Source: Bacteroidota bacterium
Lineage (GTDB): Bacteria > Bacteroidota > Ignavibacteria > UBA10030 > UBA8401
Assembly (NCBI GenBank): GCA_023229405.1
Contig: JALNZH010000025.1
Coordinates: 1-22,023, forward strand
Length of the DNA stretch: 22,023 bases
Direction of reading: 5' to 3'
Both the position numbers and the translations under genes were made by a program. The notes under the pieces are model-generated. The model did not search any database and was not told where the DNA came from. It worked only from the letters and a program-made list of their open reading frames with translations. Positions 7,092-14,783 of this stretch are shown piece after piece. Position 1 is the stretch's first letter; every line of letters begins with the position of its first letter.

Positions 7092-7844
7092 TTATTCTTT
7101 TTCCACCAAAGTATCCATCAAATCGATCATAAATTCTACATCTTCCTGTTCAAGCAAATCCCATCCTGAAAAACTCAGCGCTTCTAATGCGCTTTTTCCC
7201 TCAGGATCAGCGGACATTTTCACCAGCGTTTGCTGCAGTTTTTCCTTTAATGGGATCATGTTGTTCCCGACAAGTAATGCATGGTGAACCATATAGATTC
7301 GACTGGTAGTAATCGGGCGTAATTGTTTTTTTACGATATCCGACAGATCATCATAGGTAGATTTCAAAAAGAATCCAACGTCCGCTATACCACCGATTAC
7401 ATCCTGTGCTACTCGCATATACGAATCTCGAATGGTAATTACCGTATTCGCTTTACTTAAATCCGCCGGTTCAATCAATATCATCGCCATCATATGTACA
7501 TTCGGATCGTCGGTCGTTGCAATCCGCGTCTGAGGTTTCAGATCTTCCACTTTTGTTATTGGACTGGATGCTGCTACGGCGATGATTGCTTCATCCGTTA
7601 AATCTCGTGGACGAGCCACCGCCTTAAAACCATGTTTGCGCACCAAAATGGCTGCATCATAGGGATTGGAATAAATTAAATCGACCTTTTTTTCTTCAAT
7701 CACTTTCCGTTGACTTTCAAAATCATCGAACAATTCCAGATGTATTTGTTCGCCAGTGTTCCGTTGCAGCCATGTGTTTACCAGAAACCAGTCTGAAATA
7801 TGTAGCGGACTAAAATCCGGGCTTACTGTAAAGAAAAATGACAT
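7092..7844 (-). CDS. PhnD-like (phosphonate/SsuA/transferrin-fold) binding protein without signal peptide
   Basis: The 250-residue protein matches the periplasmic binding protein fold of the PhnD family (PF12974-like). Typical pieces are FTVSPDFSPLHISDWFLV at the start, KKVDLIYSNPYDAAILVRKHGF (53-74), EDLKPQTRIATTDDPNVHMMA (about 101-121), then VAQDVIGGIADVGFFLKST, and TSRIYMVHHALLVG near residue 183. Transport-linked members carry a signal peptide or lipobox; this one starts directly at the first beta strand and has neither, so it should be cytosolic. A strong ribosome-binding site (AAGGAAGGAAC) fixes ATG 7844. No ABC permease or ATPase gene is near. PhnD folds also occur as ligand-sensing domains of histidine kinases, so a free-standing cytosolic ligand sensor for this locus is the better reading. 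The ligand is unknown. Confidence 0.8.
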   Translation of the reverse strand: MSFFFTVSPDFSPLHISDWFLVNTWLQRNTGEQIHLELFDDFESQRKVIEEKKVDLIYSNPYDAAILVRKHGFKAVARPRDLTDEAIIAVAASSPITKVEDLKPQTRIATTDDPNVHMMAMILIEPADLSKANTVITIRDSYMRVAQDVIGGIADVGFFLKSTYDDLSDIVKKQLRPITTSRIYMVHHALLVGNNMIPLKEKLQQTLVKMSADPEGKSALEALSFSGWDLLEQEDVEFMIDLMDTLVEKE

Positions 7845-7899
7845 TGGTTCCTTCCTTTCTGATCATACGAAGTTTAACAGTATTGTGTCTGCGATAGTG

Positions 7900-8385
7900 T
7901 TATGCTTCTTGTGCTTTCATCTTTTTATAGAGTGCAATATGCTCTTGAATTTTTACCCGCGATGGCTGTCGGCGTATTGATGAAAAGCCTATCCGTTTCC
8001 CCTCGCGCACATTTGGAATAACTGTGGCATACACCCAGTAATATCCTCCGTCTTTCCGTAAATTTTTTACATATCCATGCCAGTGTTTCCCTTGTTCGAC
8101 GGTATTCCACAAATCTTTAAACGCGGCTGCAGGCATGTCGGGATGACGAAGAATGCAGTGCGGTTGGCCGATCAATTCTTCTTTTGTAAATCCGGACATA
8201 TCGCAAAAGGCTTTATTACAACCGATGATATTCCCATCGATGTCAGTTCGTGATACGATTAAATTCCCTTCGGGAAATGATGTTTCGATATCGGTAAAAA
8301 TGAGTGTCCGTTCAAATCCGTTGTAATATTTGTGCCGTATTGTGGTGCCTGATTTGGATACATCAGAAGGAATCATGTCTTTCAT
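7900..8385 (-). CDS. free-standing Aer-type PAS-domain protein (copy 1)
   Basis: The 161-residue protein is a single PAS domain with short flanks. Residues 40-142 carry the signature of the E. coli aerotaxis receptor Aer PAS domain: LIVSRTDIDGNIIGCNKAFCDMSG, then EELIGQPHCILRHPDMP with Arg80-His81-Pro82-Asp83, AAFKDLW (Trp93), HWHGYVKNLRKDGGYYWV (Trp102, Trp117) and VREGKRIGFSSIR. In Aer this domain binds FAD and reports redox state; the RHPDMP and Trp positions belong to the conserved FAD-pocket region. There is no HAMP, membrane anchor or methyl-accepting domain: the protein stops about 20 residues after the PAS core. GGAGG precedes ATG 8385. About two thirds of residues match the protein at 8618-9106. 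FAD binding is inferred by homology. Confidence 0.88.
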   Translation of the reverse strand: MKDMIPSDVSKSGTTIRHKYYNGFERTLIFTDIETSFPEGNLIVSRTDIDGNIIGCNKAFCDMSGFTKEELIGQPHCILRHPDMPAAAFKDLWNTVEQGKHWHGYVKNLRKDGGYYWVYATVIPNVREGKRIGFSSIRRQPSRVKIQEHIALYKKMKAQEA

Positions 8386-8442
8386 AATTATTTTCCTCCA
8401 TAAAGCATTTGTACTGAATCATTTGATAAATAGGTTGCCCAT

Positions 8443-8589
8443 TGTCATTCTGAGTAAAACAAAGAACCTTGTTCTTTCTTTTGAGAGGAAAAACGAGATT
8501 CCCCCCTGACCGCCGACGGGTAGGCTCATTGCTCCCTGCCTACACCAATAGTGTTCCTTTGGGGCAGGCAGGAACTCCACGGAATGACA
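8443..8589. repeat. Interspersed palindromic repeat, copy A, between the PAS paralogues
   Basis: The element is bounded by TGTCATTC (8443-8450) and its complement GAATGACA (8582-8589). Its centre (8537-8573) has TGCCTACACC and GGGGCAGGCAGGA around GTGTTCCTTTG. A related centre and the same GAATGACA end occur at 14476-14550. The style recalls dispersed 'TCATTCTGAG...' intergenic repeats of FCB genomes. It holds no gene and fills the 232 bases between the two PAS genes. Confidence 0.6.
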
Positions 8590-8617
8590 GTGATTTAAGA
8601 TTTTTCAGATATCCCTA

Positions 8618-9106
8618 TTATTTTTTTTCTTCTTCCAGCAGTTTTTTGTATAACACTTCGCACTCTTGAATTCTAGTTCTCGACGGTTTTCTTCGTACTG
8701 AAGTATAACCGACAATTTTTCCTTCGCGAACGTTTGGAATGACACTCGCAAATACCCAATAAAAACCACCATCTTTGCGTAAATTTTTTACGTACCCATG
8801 CCATCGCTTCCCTTGTTGAATAGTATCCCATAATCCCTTAAATGCTATGGCAGGCATATCAGGATGCCGGAGAATGCTGTGGTATTCCCCGATCAACTCC
8901 TCTTTAGAATATCCTGCAATATCGCAGAACGATTTGTTACAATGTGTAATTATCCCAGCCGTATCGGTTCGTGAAACAATCAGCGTACCTTCCGGAAACG
9001 GTGTTTCTCTATCCGTACAAATTATTGTTCGTTGAAATCCTTCATAATATTTTAATTGGATGGATCTGCCGGGAACAGAAACTTCCATGGGGGTCATATC
9101 CTTCAT
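8618..9106 (-). CDS. free-standing Aer-type PAS-domain protein (copy 2)
   Basis: The 162-residue protein is a paralogue of the 7900-8385 product along its whole length, including the shared opening MKDM-P--VS and the PSR-(K/R)IQE tail. The Aer-type PAS core is intact: LIVSRTDTAGIITHCNKSFCD, EELIGEYHSILRHPDMPAIAF, GKRWHGYVKNLRKDGG, then VREGKIVGYTSVRR. It differs mainly at the N-terminal 20 residues, the EYHS/QPHC segment before RHPDMP and the C-terminal helix, which here is longer and acidic-basic (KKLLEEEKK). It too lacks any transducer domain. The two copies probably arose by tandem duplication and may form homo- or heterodimers, as PAS domains commonly do. It follows the CZB gene by 79 bases in the same transcript. 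Redox or oxygen sensing through FAD is inferred from family. Confidence 0.88.
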   Translation of the reverse strand: MKDMTPMEVSVPGRSIQLKYYEGFQRTIICTDRETPFPEGTLIVSRTDTAGIITHCNKSFCDIAGYSKEELIGEYHSILRHPDMPAIAFKGLWDTIQQGKRWHGYVKNLRKDGGFYWVFASVIPNVREGKIVGYTSVRRKPSRTRIQECEVLYKKLLEEEKK

Positions 9107-9185
9107 AATGGCCTCTTACCGTGTGAAGTGTTTTTTTTGATTTCTCAATTAATCTGATTATCGTCACGCTGACTAAAATGCTCGA

Positions 9186-9554
9186 TTAAATATGTTTATT
9201 CGTCAAATCTTCCAGATGATACAATTTGAGAATGAGTTTACATGCTGTTGTTGCATCAACTTTTTCCTGTACGGGTTCCAGAGTATTTACCTGGCTTGCC
9301 ATCGTGTGGAATATTTGATGTTCTTTCTCAATGTCTTTAATTACAAGTTTTATATCGTCCGGATAATTATTTAACGAAGGCCATACTTCCGAATAGAATA
9401 GTTTTCCAAAGTTGCAGTCGGTATGTTTCTTATGTTCAAACACTGCTCGTTGCTTAATGCTATCGTCGAGTTTATTTAAATAGTTCACGTGCTGTAAAAT
9501 CAAAAAATCTAATTGGGTAAATAGATTATGTAATTGGTCTGTGCTCATACGCAT
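9186..9554 (-). CDS. free-standing chemoreceptor zinc-binding (CZB) domain protein
   Basis: The 122-residue, mostly helical protein matches the CZB domain (PF13682-like) found at the C-terminus of soluble chemoreceptors and in some diguanylate cyclases. The 3-His/1-Cys zinc site is visible: His22 in ILQHVNYLNKL, Cys47 in HTDCNFGKLFY and the pair His79/His83 in EKEHQIFHTMA. The 'C-x-FGK-x-(F/Y)Y' block and the WPSLNNYPDDIKLVIKDIEKEH run follow the family pattern. In known proteins CZB senses zinc or, through the Cys-Zn redox switch, hypochlorite. Here no signalling domain is attached. Two in-frame Met codons (9554 and 9548) are possible starts; neither has a good ribosome-binding site. A hemerythrin reading is less likely because the Cys-FGK motif is present and the hemerythrin Hx3E motif is not. 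Confidence 0.85.
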   Translation of the reverse strand: MRMSTDQLHNLFTQLDFLILQHVNYLNKLDDSIKQRAVFEHKKHTDCNFGKLFYSEVWPSLNNYPDDIKLVIKDIEKEHQIFHTMASQVNTLEPVQEKVDATTACKLILKLYHLEDLTNKHI

Positions 9555-9626
9555 AGTTGTAAGAATGGGAAGAGAACAACGAAGTAATACCGCCTCATCG
9601 TGATTCTCTTTATTTCAATAAAAAAG

Positions 9627-10001
9627 TTACCCGACTGCGCTAGAGAGTTTTTTTGCAGATTCGGTCGCGCGTAAAAACACCATGCCGATATTCACGGACT
9701 TAGGAGTTATAATACATAATGCTGCCGATGTACCGATAAGGTAAATAAACAAGCGTCCTTCCGATGAAGTAATGGTAAATTCAGATACCTCACCGAGTGA
9801 CAGCGATGGCATAATTCGGCGTCCCATACTGATTGTTGTGGCCATCAATGCGGCGAGTTTATCTGCGGACGTACCCCCTTTAATATCGGATACCAACGGA
9901 AGTCCGTCGTGAGAAGCAACGATTATTCCACGTGTTTCCGGGATATCGGCATAAATTTCTTGAAACACGGTTTTTGATAATTCGGTTAATGAACCAGCCA
10001 T
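9627..10001 (-). CDS. roadblock/LC7-domain protein, second copy
   Basis: The 124-residue protein is a complete roadblock/LC7 domain: helix 1 (SLTELSKTVFQEIYADIPE), strands RGIIVASHDGLPLVSDI (24-40), helix 2 DKLAALMATTISMGRRIM (47-64), then LGEVSEFTITSSEGRLFIYLIG, the strand SAALCIITP and the VNIGMVFLRATESAKKL helix (103-119). The ASHDGLPLVSD loop is the family's most conserved stretch. It differs clearly from the roadblock protein at 5469-5846, so the locus has two distinct canonical ones. GGAGG four bases before ATG 10001 supports the start. It sits between the TPR gene (54 bases) and the CZB gene (72 bases). A GTPase-regulatory or scaffold role is inferred. Confidence 0.92.
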   Translation of the reverse strand: MAGSLTELSKTVFQEIYADIPETRGIIVASHDGLPLVSDIKGGTSADKLAALMATTISMGRRIMPSLSLGEVSEFTITSSEGRLFIYLIGTSAALCIITPKSVNIGMVFLRATESAKKLSSAVG

Positions 10002-10055
10002 AAAACCTCCATTGTATTTTGGACATGAATGAATCGCAGTATAGCAGAATACCAG

Positions 10056-11780
10056 TTATTTGCGAATATTGTTTTTTTTAGAAAGCTTTTTTTTCAACTC
10101 TTTTCCTAATCCGCGCAAAGCGTCTTCTGTTTGTAAATTGTCAGCGGAGTCAATAAAACCTGATTTTAATAAGATATTTTTTGCAGTCCGCAGTGTTTCG
10201 ATAAATTGATGTTGGGCAATCAAATGATGATCCTCAACGGTTTTTTGTGTGTGTTCCTTTGCTTCCTGCCGTATCTCTTCTTCACGGTTTGTCAACTCTT
10301 CATTTAACGGATCAAGAGAAATTGCTTTCGCAATTTCATCAAGCGCTTCGGAATAATTATTTTTTTCTCTCAACACCTGGACTTTTTTAAGAATACCGTC
10401 GAGCACTTCATGCTTTTGTTTCTGCCGCACCGCTTGCTCCTTGGCTTGAAGGAGTTGATCTTGCAGCGTCAATTGTAATTGTCGCTGCGCTTCAATGACA
10501 GTATTGCGTAATGTCAATGCTGGTTCATCTTTTGGTTTCTGAACGAGGATAATTGCAATTTCGCCGAGAGCATCTTCAAACCGACATTGATTCTGATAGA
10601 CACGAGCTTTTTGCAAACGATACGACATTTCTGCCGCACTGATAGGAGATGAATGTGAAACGGAATATTGTGTCACAAAATCTTGTTGTTTTTTTCTTAC
10701 CGTTTGTTCGGGAAGAATAGTCTGCGTTTGAATGGCATCGAACGCTTGTAATTGCGCGCGCTGAATTTCTTTTCGTATGTGATTCGCTTCTTTGTGTTGA
10801 GGTCGCAGTTGTTCTATTCTACTGAGCACATTGTGGGCATCATTATACTGTTGCTCAGCAAGAAATCGTTTCGCCTCCTGAAGAAGTTGAGCAATAGTTT
10901 GATTTGTTTCCTCTATCACTCTTTTTTGTGTCAGGTATTTTCTTCGTTCAAGTTCTTTGGTAATAGTGTTTTGTTCAACAACAGCTGTACTTACCCGTTT
11001 ATGCAACTCCAACAATGCCGTATGTGTCGGATGAACAGACAATGCTCTGAGAATAATTTCCATGGCAATATCATACTCACCTGTTTGCGCCAAGTGTTTT
11101 GCTTGATCGTAGAGGAGTTCAATTTCATCGGCTCTCTGTTGATCAATTACGATCGGATTTAATTTTTTTGTGAGTGTGAATACTTCCAACAACTGTTTTT
11201 CTTCGTGCTTCAACCGCAGTTGTTCCGCTTGTTCACAAAGAATTTCTGTTTCGTACGCTTGTCGTATTTCATGCTCTAGTTCTACTACGGTGGCATTCAG
11301 TGGATCTATAATTAGTGCTCTGTGGATTTCATCGAGTGCATTACCGTATTTTTTATCGTTTGCCAGATCTTTTGCATATTGGATAAACTGTCCTACGCGA
11401 AGATTTATTTTCTCTTCACTTAAGAGCATCTTTTTCTCGTGTTCATCATACTGTTGCTGTATTTCATCCTGAGCACTGATAAGCGTGTTCGCCAGCTGTT
11501 CAGTCCGTCCGATATCTTCAATTGTAACTTGTGCAAGATGATGTAATTGTTCCGTTGCATCGTAAATAACCGGATGGGACTGTTTCAATTCATTTTTCTT
11601 GTCAAGAAGGGACAAAACGTTTGCTTCGTACGCCTGCACGTATAAATTACCCGGTGCAGCATCCAACGCTTTACGTATAGTCGTAAGCGCACCCTGAAGG
11701 TTATCGGCTTTTACCAACCTGTCGGCTTCCTTCAGAAACGGCGAAATAGTATGTAAAATTGACACTGCCACAGGCACCAT
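10056..11780 (-). CDS. TPR-like repeat / coiled-coil protein, probable scaffold
   Basis: The 574-residue protein has six TPR-like hairpins, each a helix followed by a (D/x)P-x-N/H turn: GALTTIRKALDAAPGN (30-45), NALDEIHRALIIDPLN (147-162), IAMEIILRALSVHPTH (238-253), DAHNVLSRIEQLRPQH (314-329), DALGEIAIILVQKPKD (403-418) and EALDEIAKAISLDPLN (478-493). They are 75-117 residues apart, with long Gln/Glu/Lys-rich helices between them that look like coiled coil, rather than packed every 34 residues as in classic TPR arrays. The C-terminus is strongly basic. No signal peptide or membrane segment. The gene starts 24 bases after the hybrid kinase stop. A protein-binding scaffold for the locus is inferred. 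The start at 11780 lacks a clear ribosome-binding site. Confidence 0.85.
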   Translation of the reverse strand: MVPVAVSILHTISPFLKEADRLVKADNLQGALTTIRKALDAAPGNLYVQAYEANVLSLLDKKNELKQSHPVIYDATEQLHHLAQVTIEDIGRTEQLANTLISAQDEIQQQYDEHEKKMLLSEEKINLRVGQFIQYAKDLANDKKYGNALDEIHRALIIDPLNATVVELEHEIRQAYETEILCEQAEQLRLKHEEKQLLEVFTLTKKLNPIVIDQQRADEIELLYDQAKHLAQTGEYDIAMEIILRALSVHPTHTALLELHKRVSTAVVEQNTITKELERRKYLTQKRVIEETNQTIAQLLQEAKRFLAEQQYNDAHNVLSRIEQLRPQHKEANHIRKEIQRAQLQAFDAIQTQTILPEQTVRKKQQDFVTQYSVSHSSPISAAEMSYRLQKARVYQNQCRFEDALGEIAIILVQKPKDEPALTLRNTVIEAQRQLQLTLQDQLLQAKEQAVRQKQKHEVLDGILKKVQVLREKNNYSEALDEIAKAISLDPLNEELTNREEEIRQEAKEHTQKTVEDHHLIAQHQFIETLRTAKNILLKSGFIDSADNLQTEDALRGLGKELKKKLSKKNNIRK

Positions 11781-11804
11781 TTGATAAAAGACATCACATT
11801 GGGC

Positions 11805-14090
11805 TTAATAATATTCCGCATTCTTCTCCAGCACTTTTTCGATCGTTTGGAGCAATACTTCAATTTCAATCGGCTTATGAAGGAAACAATCTACTCCGAG
11901 TTTTTGCAATTTTTGTGATATTTTTGGATCGCTAAATCCGGTGAGCACGATTATTTTTTTTTCGGGATAATATTTTTTTATTTCTTGAATTAATTCGTCA
12001 CCGGTTCTTTTCGGCATCGCTAAATCGGTAAGTACCACGGATATTTCGGCAGCAGATTTTTCAAGCACTGCAAGGGCAGAATCGACATCGTTCACGGTGA
12101 AAGTTTGATATCCGTACAATGATAATGCTTCACTCATAATCTCTACGATGTCTTTTTCATCGTCTACGAGTAAAATAGCGCCATGATGTTGTTGCGGCTT
12201 TATTTGAATCGCTTCTTTTACCGTCGGACTCCGTTCAACTGTTAACGGTAAATACACTCTAAAAGTTGTACCTTTTCCAAGTGTGCTTTCCACATCAATA
12301 TATCCGTTCAAACTCGTCACGATACCGTGCACAATCGACAGGCCTAATCCGGTTCCTTTTTCACCATTCTTCGTCGTGAAAAACGGATCAAATATTCTAT
12401 CAATCAATGCGTTATCAATCCCCATTCCGGTATCAGAAATGTATAGTTCAACAAATTTCTTTTCTGTCAGGATGGAAAATTTTTGATAGAGAACATTTTT
12501 ATCGGCAGATCGGACACCTAAGATCAATTTCCCGCCATGCGGCATCGCATCGGAAGCATTGATACTTAAATTCATATAAATTTGTTCTATCAACGAATAA
12601 TCTCCCAATATTTCGAATGTTTGTTCTTCCGGTATTCGAAGTTCTACGGTGATAGACTTAGGAAGCGAGTGCTCAAGGAAATTGATAATTTGCGTCAGCG
12701 CATTAGTGACGGAAATCGGCACAGATTTGATCAAATCGCGGCGAGAGAATAAAAGAATTTCTCTAGCAATGTCTGATCCTCGTTTTGCACTTTGTGTTAT
12801 TACATCGATATATTTTAGAACATTTGGATTTTCGGATAATTCCAGACGTAATACTTCCGACGCATTAAGGATAATGGCAAGAACATTGTTAAAGTCATGG
12901 GCAACGCCTGCAGCTAATGTGCCGACGCTTTCCATTTTTTGCGATTGCAGTAATTGATGTTCCAGTAATTTTAACCGGGTTTCGTTCAGTAAATATCCGT
13001 TAATCTCCCTCAGTTCTCCGTGTTCATCAATCGTTCCGACCAAATTTTCTACCACATGAACACTATTTCCGGTGTATGTTCTCAGTTTCTCACGAAGATT
13101 GTCTAATCGATGTTCCCGCTGCAATCGATCGAGTGTCGCTTCCCATTGCTCCTTATTTTCATAGAACGATTGAAGCGTAATATTATCTTTTCCTTCGTCA
13201 GCGAATTCCAATTCAAATATTTGTTTAAACGCTTTGTTGCAGACAATAATATTTCCATCCGGTTTTGCAATGTATGCGCCGCTGACATCATCTTCAAAGA
13301 AAGTTCTGTATCGTTGTTCGTTCGCTCGCAGTATTTCTTCTTTCAATTTTCGATGACTGATATCTTCAATAACGCCGACGAAATTAATCAGTTCTCCAGA
13401 CGGCGTAAATATTGGGGACAATGTCGCCTGCTGCCAATAATGTTCGCCGCTTTTCTTCTTGTTAATAAACATTCCACTCCACCGTTTTCCCTCGTTGAGC
13501 GATTTCCATAAATCGACGAATGTTTCCTGTGGCGTTAAGCCCGATTTTAAGATGCGAGGATTTTGGCCGCGAGCTTCCTCTAGAGAGTATCCAGTCGTCT
13601 CTGTAAATCCTTTATTCACGTACTCAATTGTTCCTTTTGGATCGGTGATGATAATAGAGGCCGAACTTTGTTCTACAGCAACCGATAATCTGCGTAATTC
13701 CGATTCCACTTTGTACTTTTCCGTAGAATCACGAATTATTCCCACAAAATATTTATTTCCCTCAAATGTATATGTTGATATCCGTATTTCAAGAAAAAGA
13801 TCTTTTCCATTCGTATGCTTCCCATGCACATACATACTGCTTCCCATTTTTCGGGACCTTTCATCGCTGTTACCGAACAGCGCTATATTGGCATCATGAT
13901 CTTTTCGGACATATTCTGGAACTAAAGTGGTGAGTTTTTTGCCAAGAATTTCTTCCGCACGATATCCGAACAATACTTCTGCCGATGTGTTGAAGGAAAG
14001 AATGGTATGTGCTTCATCTACAATAATAACAGCATCTATCGATGCTTCAAGAAATTTATTGAGCTCATTATTGTTATCTCTGTTTGGCAT
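11805..14090 (-). CDS. hybrid sensor histidine kinase, PAS-PAS-PAS-HisKA-HATPase-REC
   Basis: The 761-residue cytosolic kinase has three PAS domains: about 8-125 (FGYRAEEILGK), 133-247 (TGYSLEEARGQNPRILKSG, then FVGVIEDISHRK) and 256-371 (GAYIAKPDGNIIVCNKAF). HisKA follows, with phospho-acceptor His398 in VGTLAAGVAHDFNN; then HATPase with N-box Asn507/511 (NLSINASDAMP), G1 DTGMG (553-557), FDPFFTTK and G2 GTGLGLS (579-585). The C-terminal receiver (638-755) has LLVDDEKD, phospho-acceptor Asp689 (LTDLAMP), Thr717 and Lys739 (HKP). There is no transmembrane segment or periplasmic domain, so it senses inside the cell or through partner proteins. A candidate -7 element (TATCTTTG, 14196-14189) lies about 100 bases upstream. 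It is the first gene of the locus and the only kinase in the window. The receiver may relay phosphate through a phosphotransfer protein not seen here. Confidence 0.95.
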   Translation of the reverse strand: MPNRDNNNELNKFLEASIDAVIIVDEAHTILSFNTSAEVLFGYRAEEILGKKLTTLVPEYVRKDHDANIALFGNSDERSRKMGSSMYVHGKHTNGKDLFLEIRISTYTFEGNKYFVGIIRDSTEKYKVESELRRLSVAVEQSSASIIITDPKGTIEYVNKGFTETTGYSLEEARGQNPRILKSGLTPQETFVDLWKSLNEGKRWSGMFINKKKSGEHYWQQATLSPIFTPSGELINFVGVIEDISHRKLKEEILRANEQRYRTFFEDDVSGAYIAKPDGNIIVCNKAFKQIFELEFADEGKDNITLQSFYENKEQWEATLDRLQREHRLDNLREKLRTYTGNSVHVVENLVGTIDEHGELREINGYLLNETRLKLLEHQLLQSQKMESVGTLAAGVAHDFNNVLAIILNASEVLRLELSENPNVLKYIDVITQSAKRGSDIAREILLFSRRDLIKSVPISVTNALTQIINFLEHSLPKSITVELRIPEEQTFEILGDYSLIEQIYMNLSINASDAMPHGGKLILGVRSADKNVLYQKFSILTEKKFVELYISDTGMGIDNALIDRIFDPFFTTKNGEKGTGLGLSIVHGIVTSLNGYIDVESTLGKGTTFRVYLPLTVERSPTVKEAIQIKPQQHHGAILLVDDEKDIVEIMSEALSLYGYQTFTVNDVDSALAVLEKSAAEISVVLTDLAMPKRTGDELIQEIKKYYPEKKIIVLTGFSDPKISQKLQKLGVDCFLHKPIEIEVLLQTIEKVLEKNAEYY

Positions 14091-14188
14091 AAAAGTATTA
14101 TTTGTGAAAACGTTTTTCTGTTTTCAATATATTTGCGCGCATGAATATGTCGAAGCCAAAACCTATGATAAAAGAGACTTCATTCGCA

Positions 14189-14196
14189 CAAAGATA
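14189..14196 (-). promoter_or_regulatory. Candidate -7 element for the signalling locus
   Basis: The minus strand reads TATCTTTG here, a match to TAnnTTTG. The -33 side is imperfect: TTTC instead of TTTG, spaced 18 bases. It would give a leader of roughly 90 bases before the kinase ATG at 14090. Confidence 0.3.
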
Positions 14197-14475
14197 CTCT
14201 CGTAAAAACGGATTGAAATATTTAATCGAAAGAGCACGCTCCTTTTGGAGGGAGAGGAATTAGAATGATGAACGTACTTACGAGTGTCGTGTATCAGAGA
14301 TTTCTTTATTATGTCAGCGCAGCTTATTTGGCAGTAGCCTAAATAAATAGACTGATTATTCGGATTACATTATTTCAAGGTGTTTCTGAGACGACACAAT
14401 AGAAGGTATCTTATAAACGACATCACGTCAATTTGAACAGTACCCTCTAATGCAAATTGGTTGATGAAGTGAATA

Positions 14476-14550
14476 TGCCTGTACCAACGGTGTCCCTTGG
14501 GGACCGGCAGGCAGATTCGACCTGCCTAAAACGCAGATCACAGAATGACA
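14476..14550. repeat. Interspersed palindromic repeat, copy B
   Basis: The segment 14476-14514 (TGCCTGTACCAACGGTG..., ending GGCAGGCAG) aligns with copy A at 8537-8573. Both end in GAATGACA (here 14543-14550). An internal AGGCAG / CCTGCCT pair makes it palindromic. A degenerate TTTCTGAGACGA near 14384 may be the other end of the element. Confidence 0.55.
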
Positions 14551-14783
14551 ATAAAAATATTTACTTTCGAAGATGGCTTTAAGAAAATTAGAAAAAGAAT
14601 TAGGATAAAGCAAAGTGAGAATGTTGTAATTCTTATTTTCTTCGTTGAATACAGGACGTCATTCTCCGATTTTATTTTTCTCAAAAATATTTTTTCCGTT
14701 GTACAATAGCAGAAATACAGGAAGAAATTCTTGTTTGCAGACTAGAGTATAATATTAAGAAACAGCGTATAACTTTCTTACTA

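Larger units (their letters stand above)
14091..14783. other. Gene-free stretch between nth and the hybrid kinase
   Basis: These 693 bases hold no convincing conserved gene. They contain the probable kinase leader (14091-14200), a 25-codon open frame with a strong ribosome-binding-like GGAGGGAGAGG (see findings), copy B of an interspersed repeat (14476-14550) and AT-rich sequence up to the nth stop at 14784. Confidence 0.6.

Noticed and set aside
7092..7844. Phosphonate ABC transporter component phnD
   Set aside because: There is no signal peptide, lipobox, permease or ATPase gene nearby; context is signalling.
9186..9554. Bacterial hemerythrin
   Set aside because: The Cys-FGK motif and His spacing fit CZB, and the hemerythrin Hx3E iron motif is missing.
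10752..11162. 136-codon open frame on the plus strand inside the TPR gene
   Set aside because: It is a Cys/Phe/Leu-rich shadow of the well-supported minus-strand coding sequence.
14428..14613. 61-codon minus-strand open frame
   Set aside because: It crosses interspersed repeat copy B, has no ribosome-binding site and no protein-like pattern.
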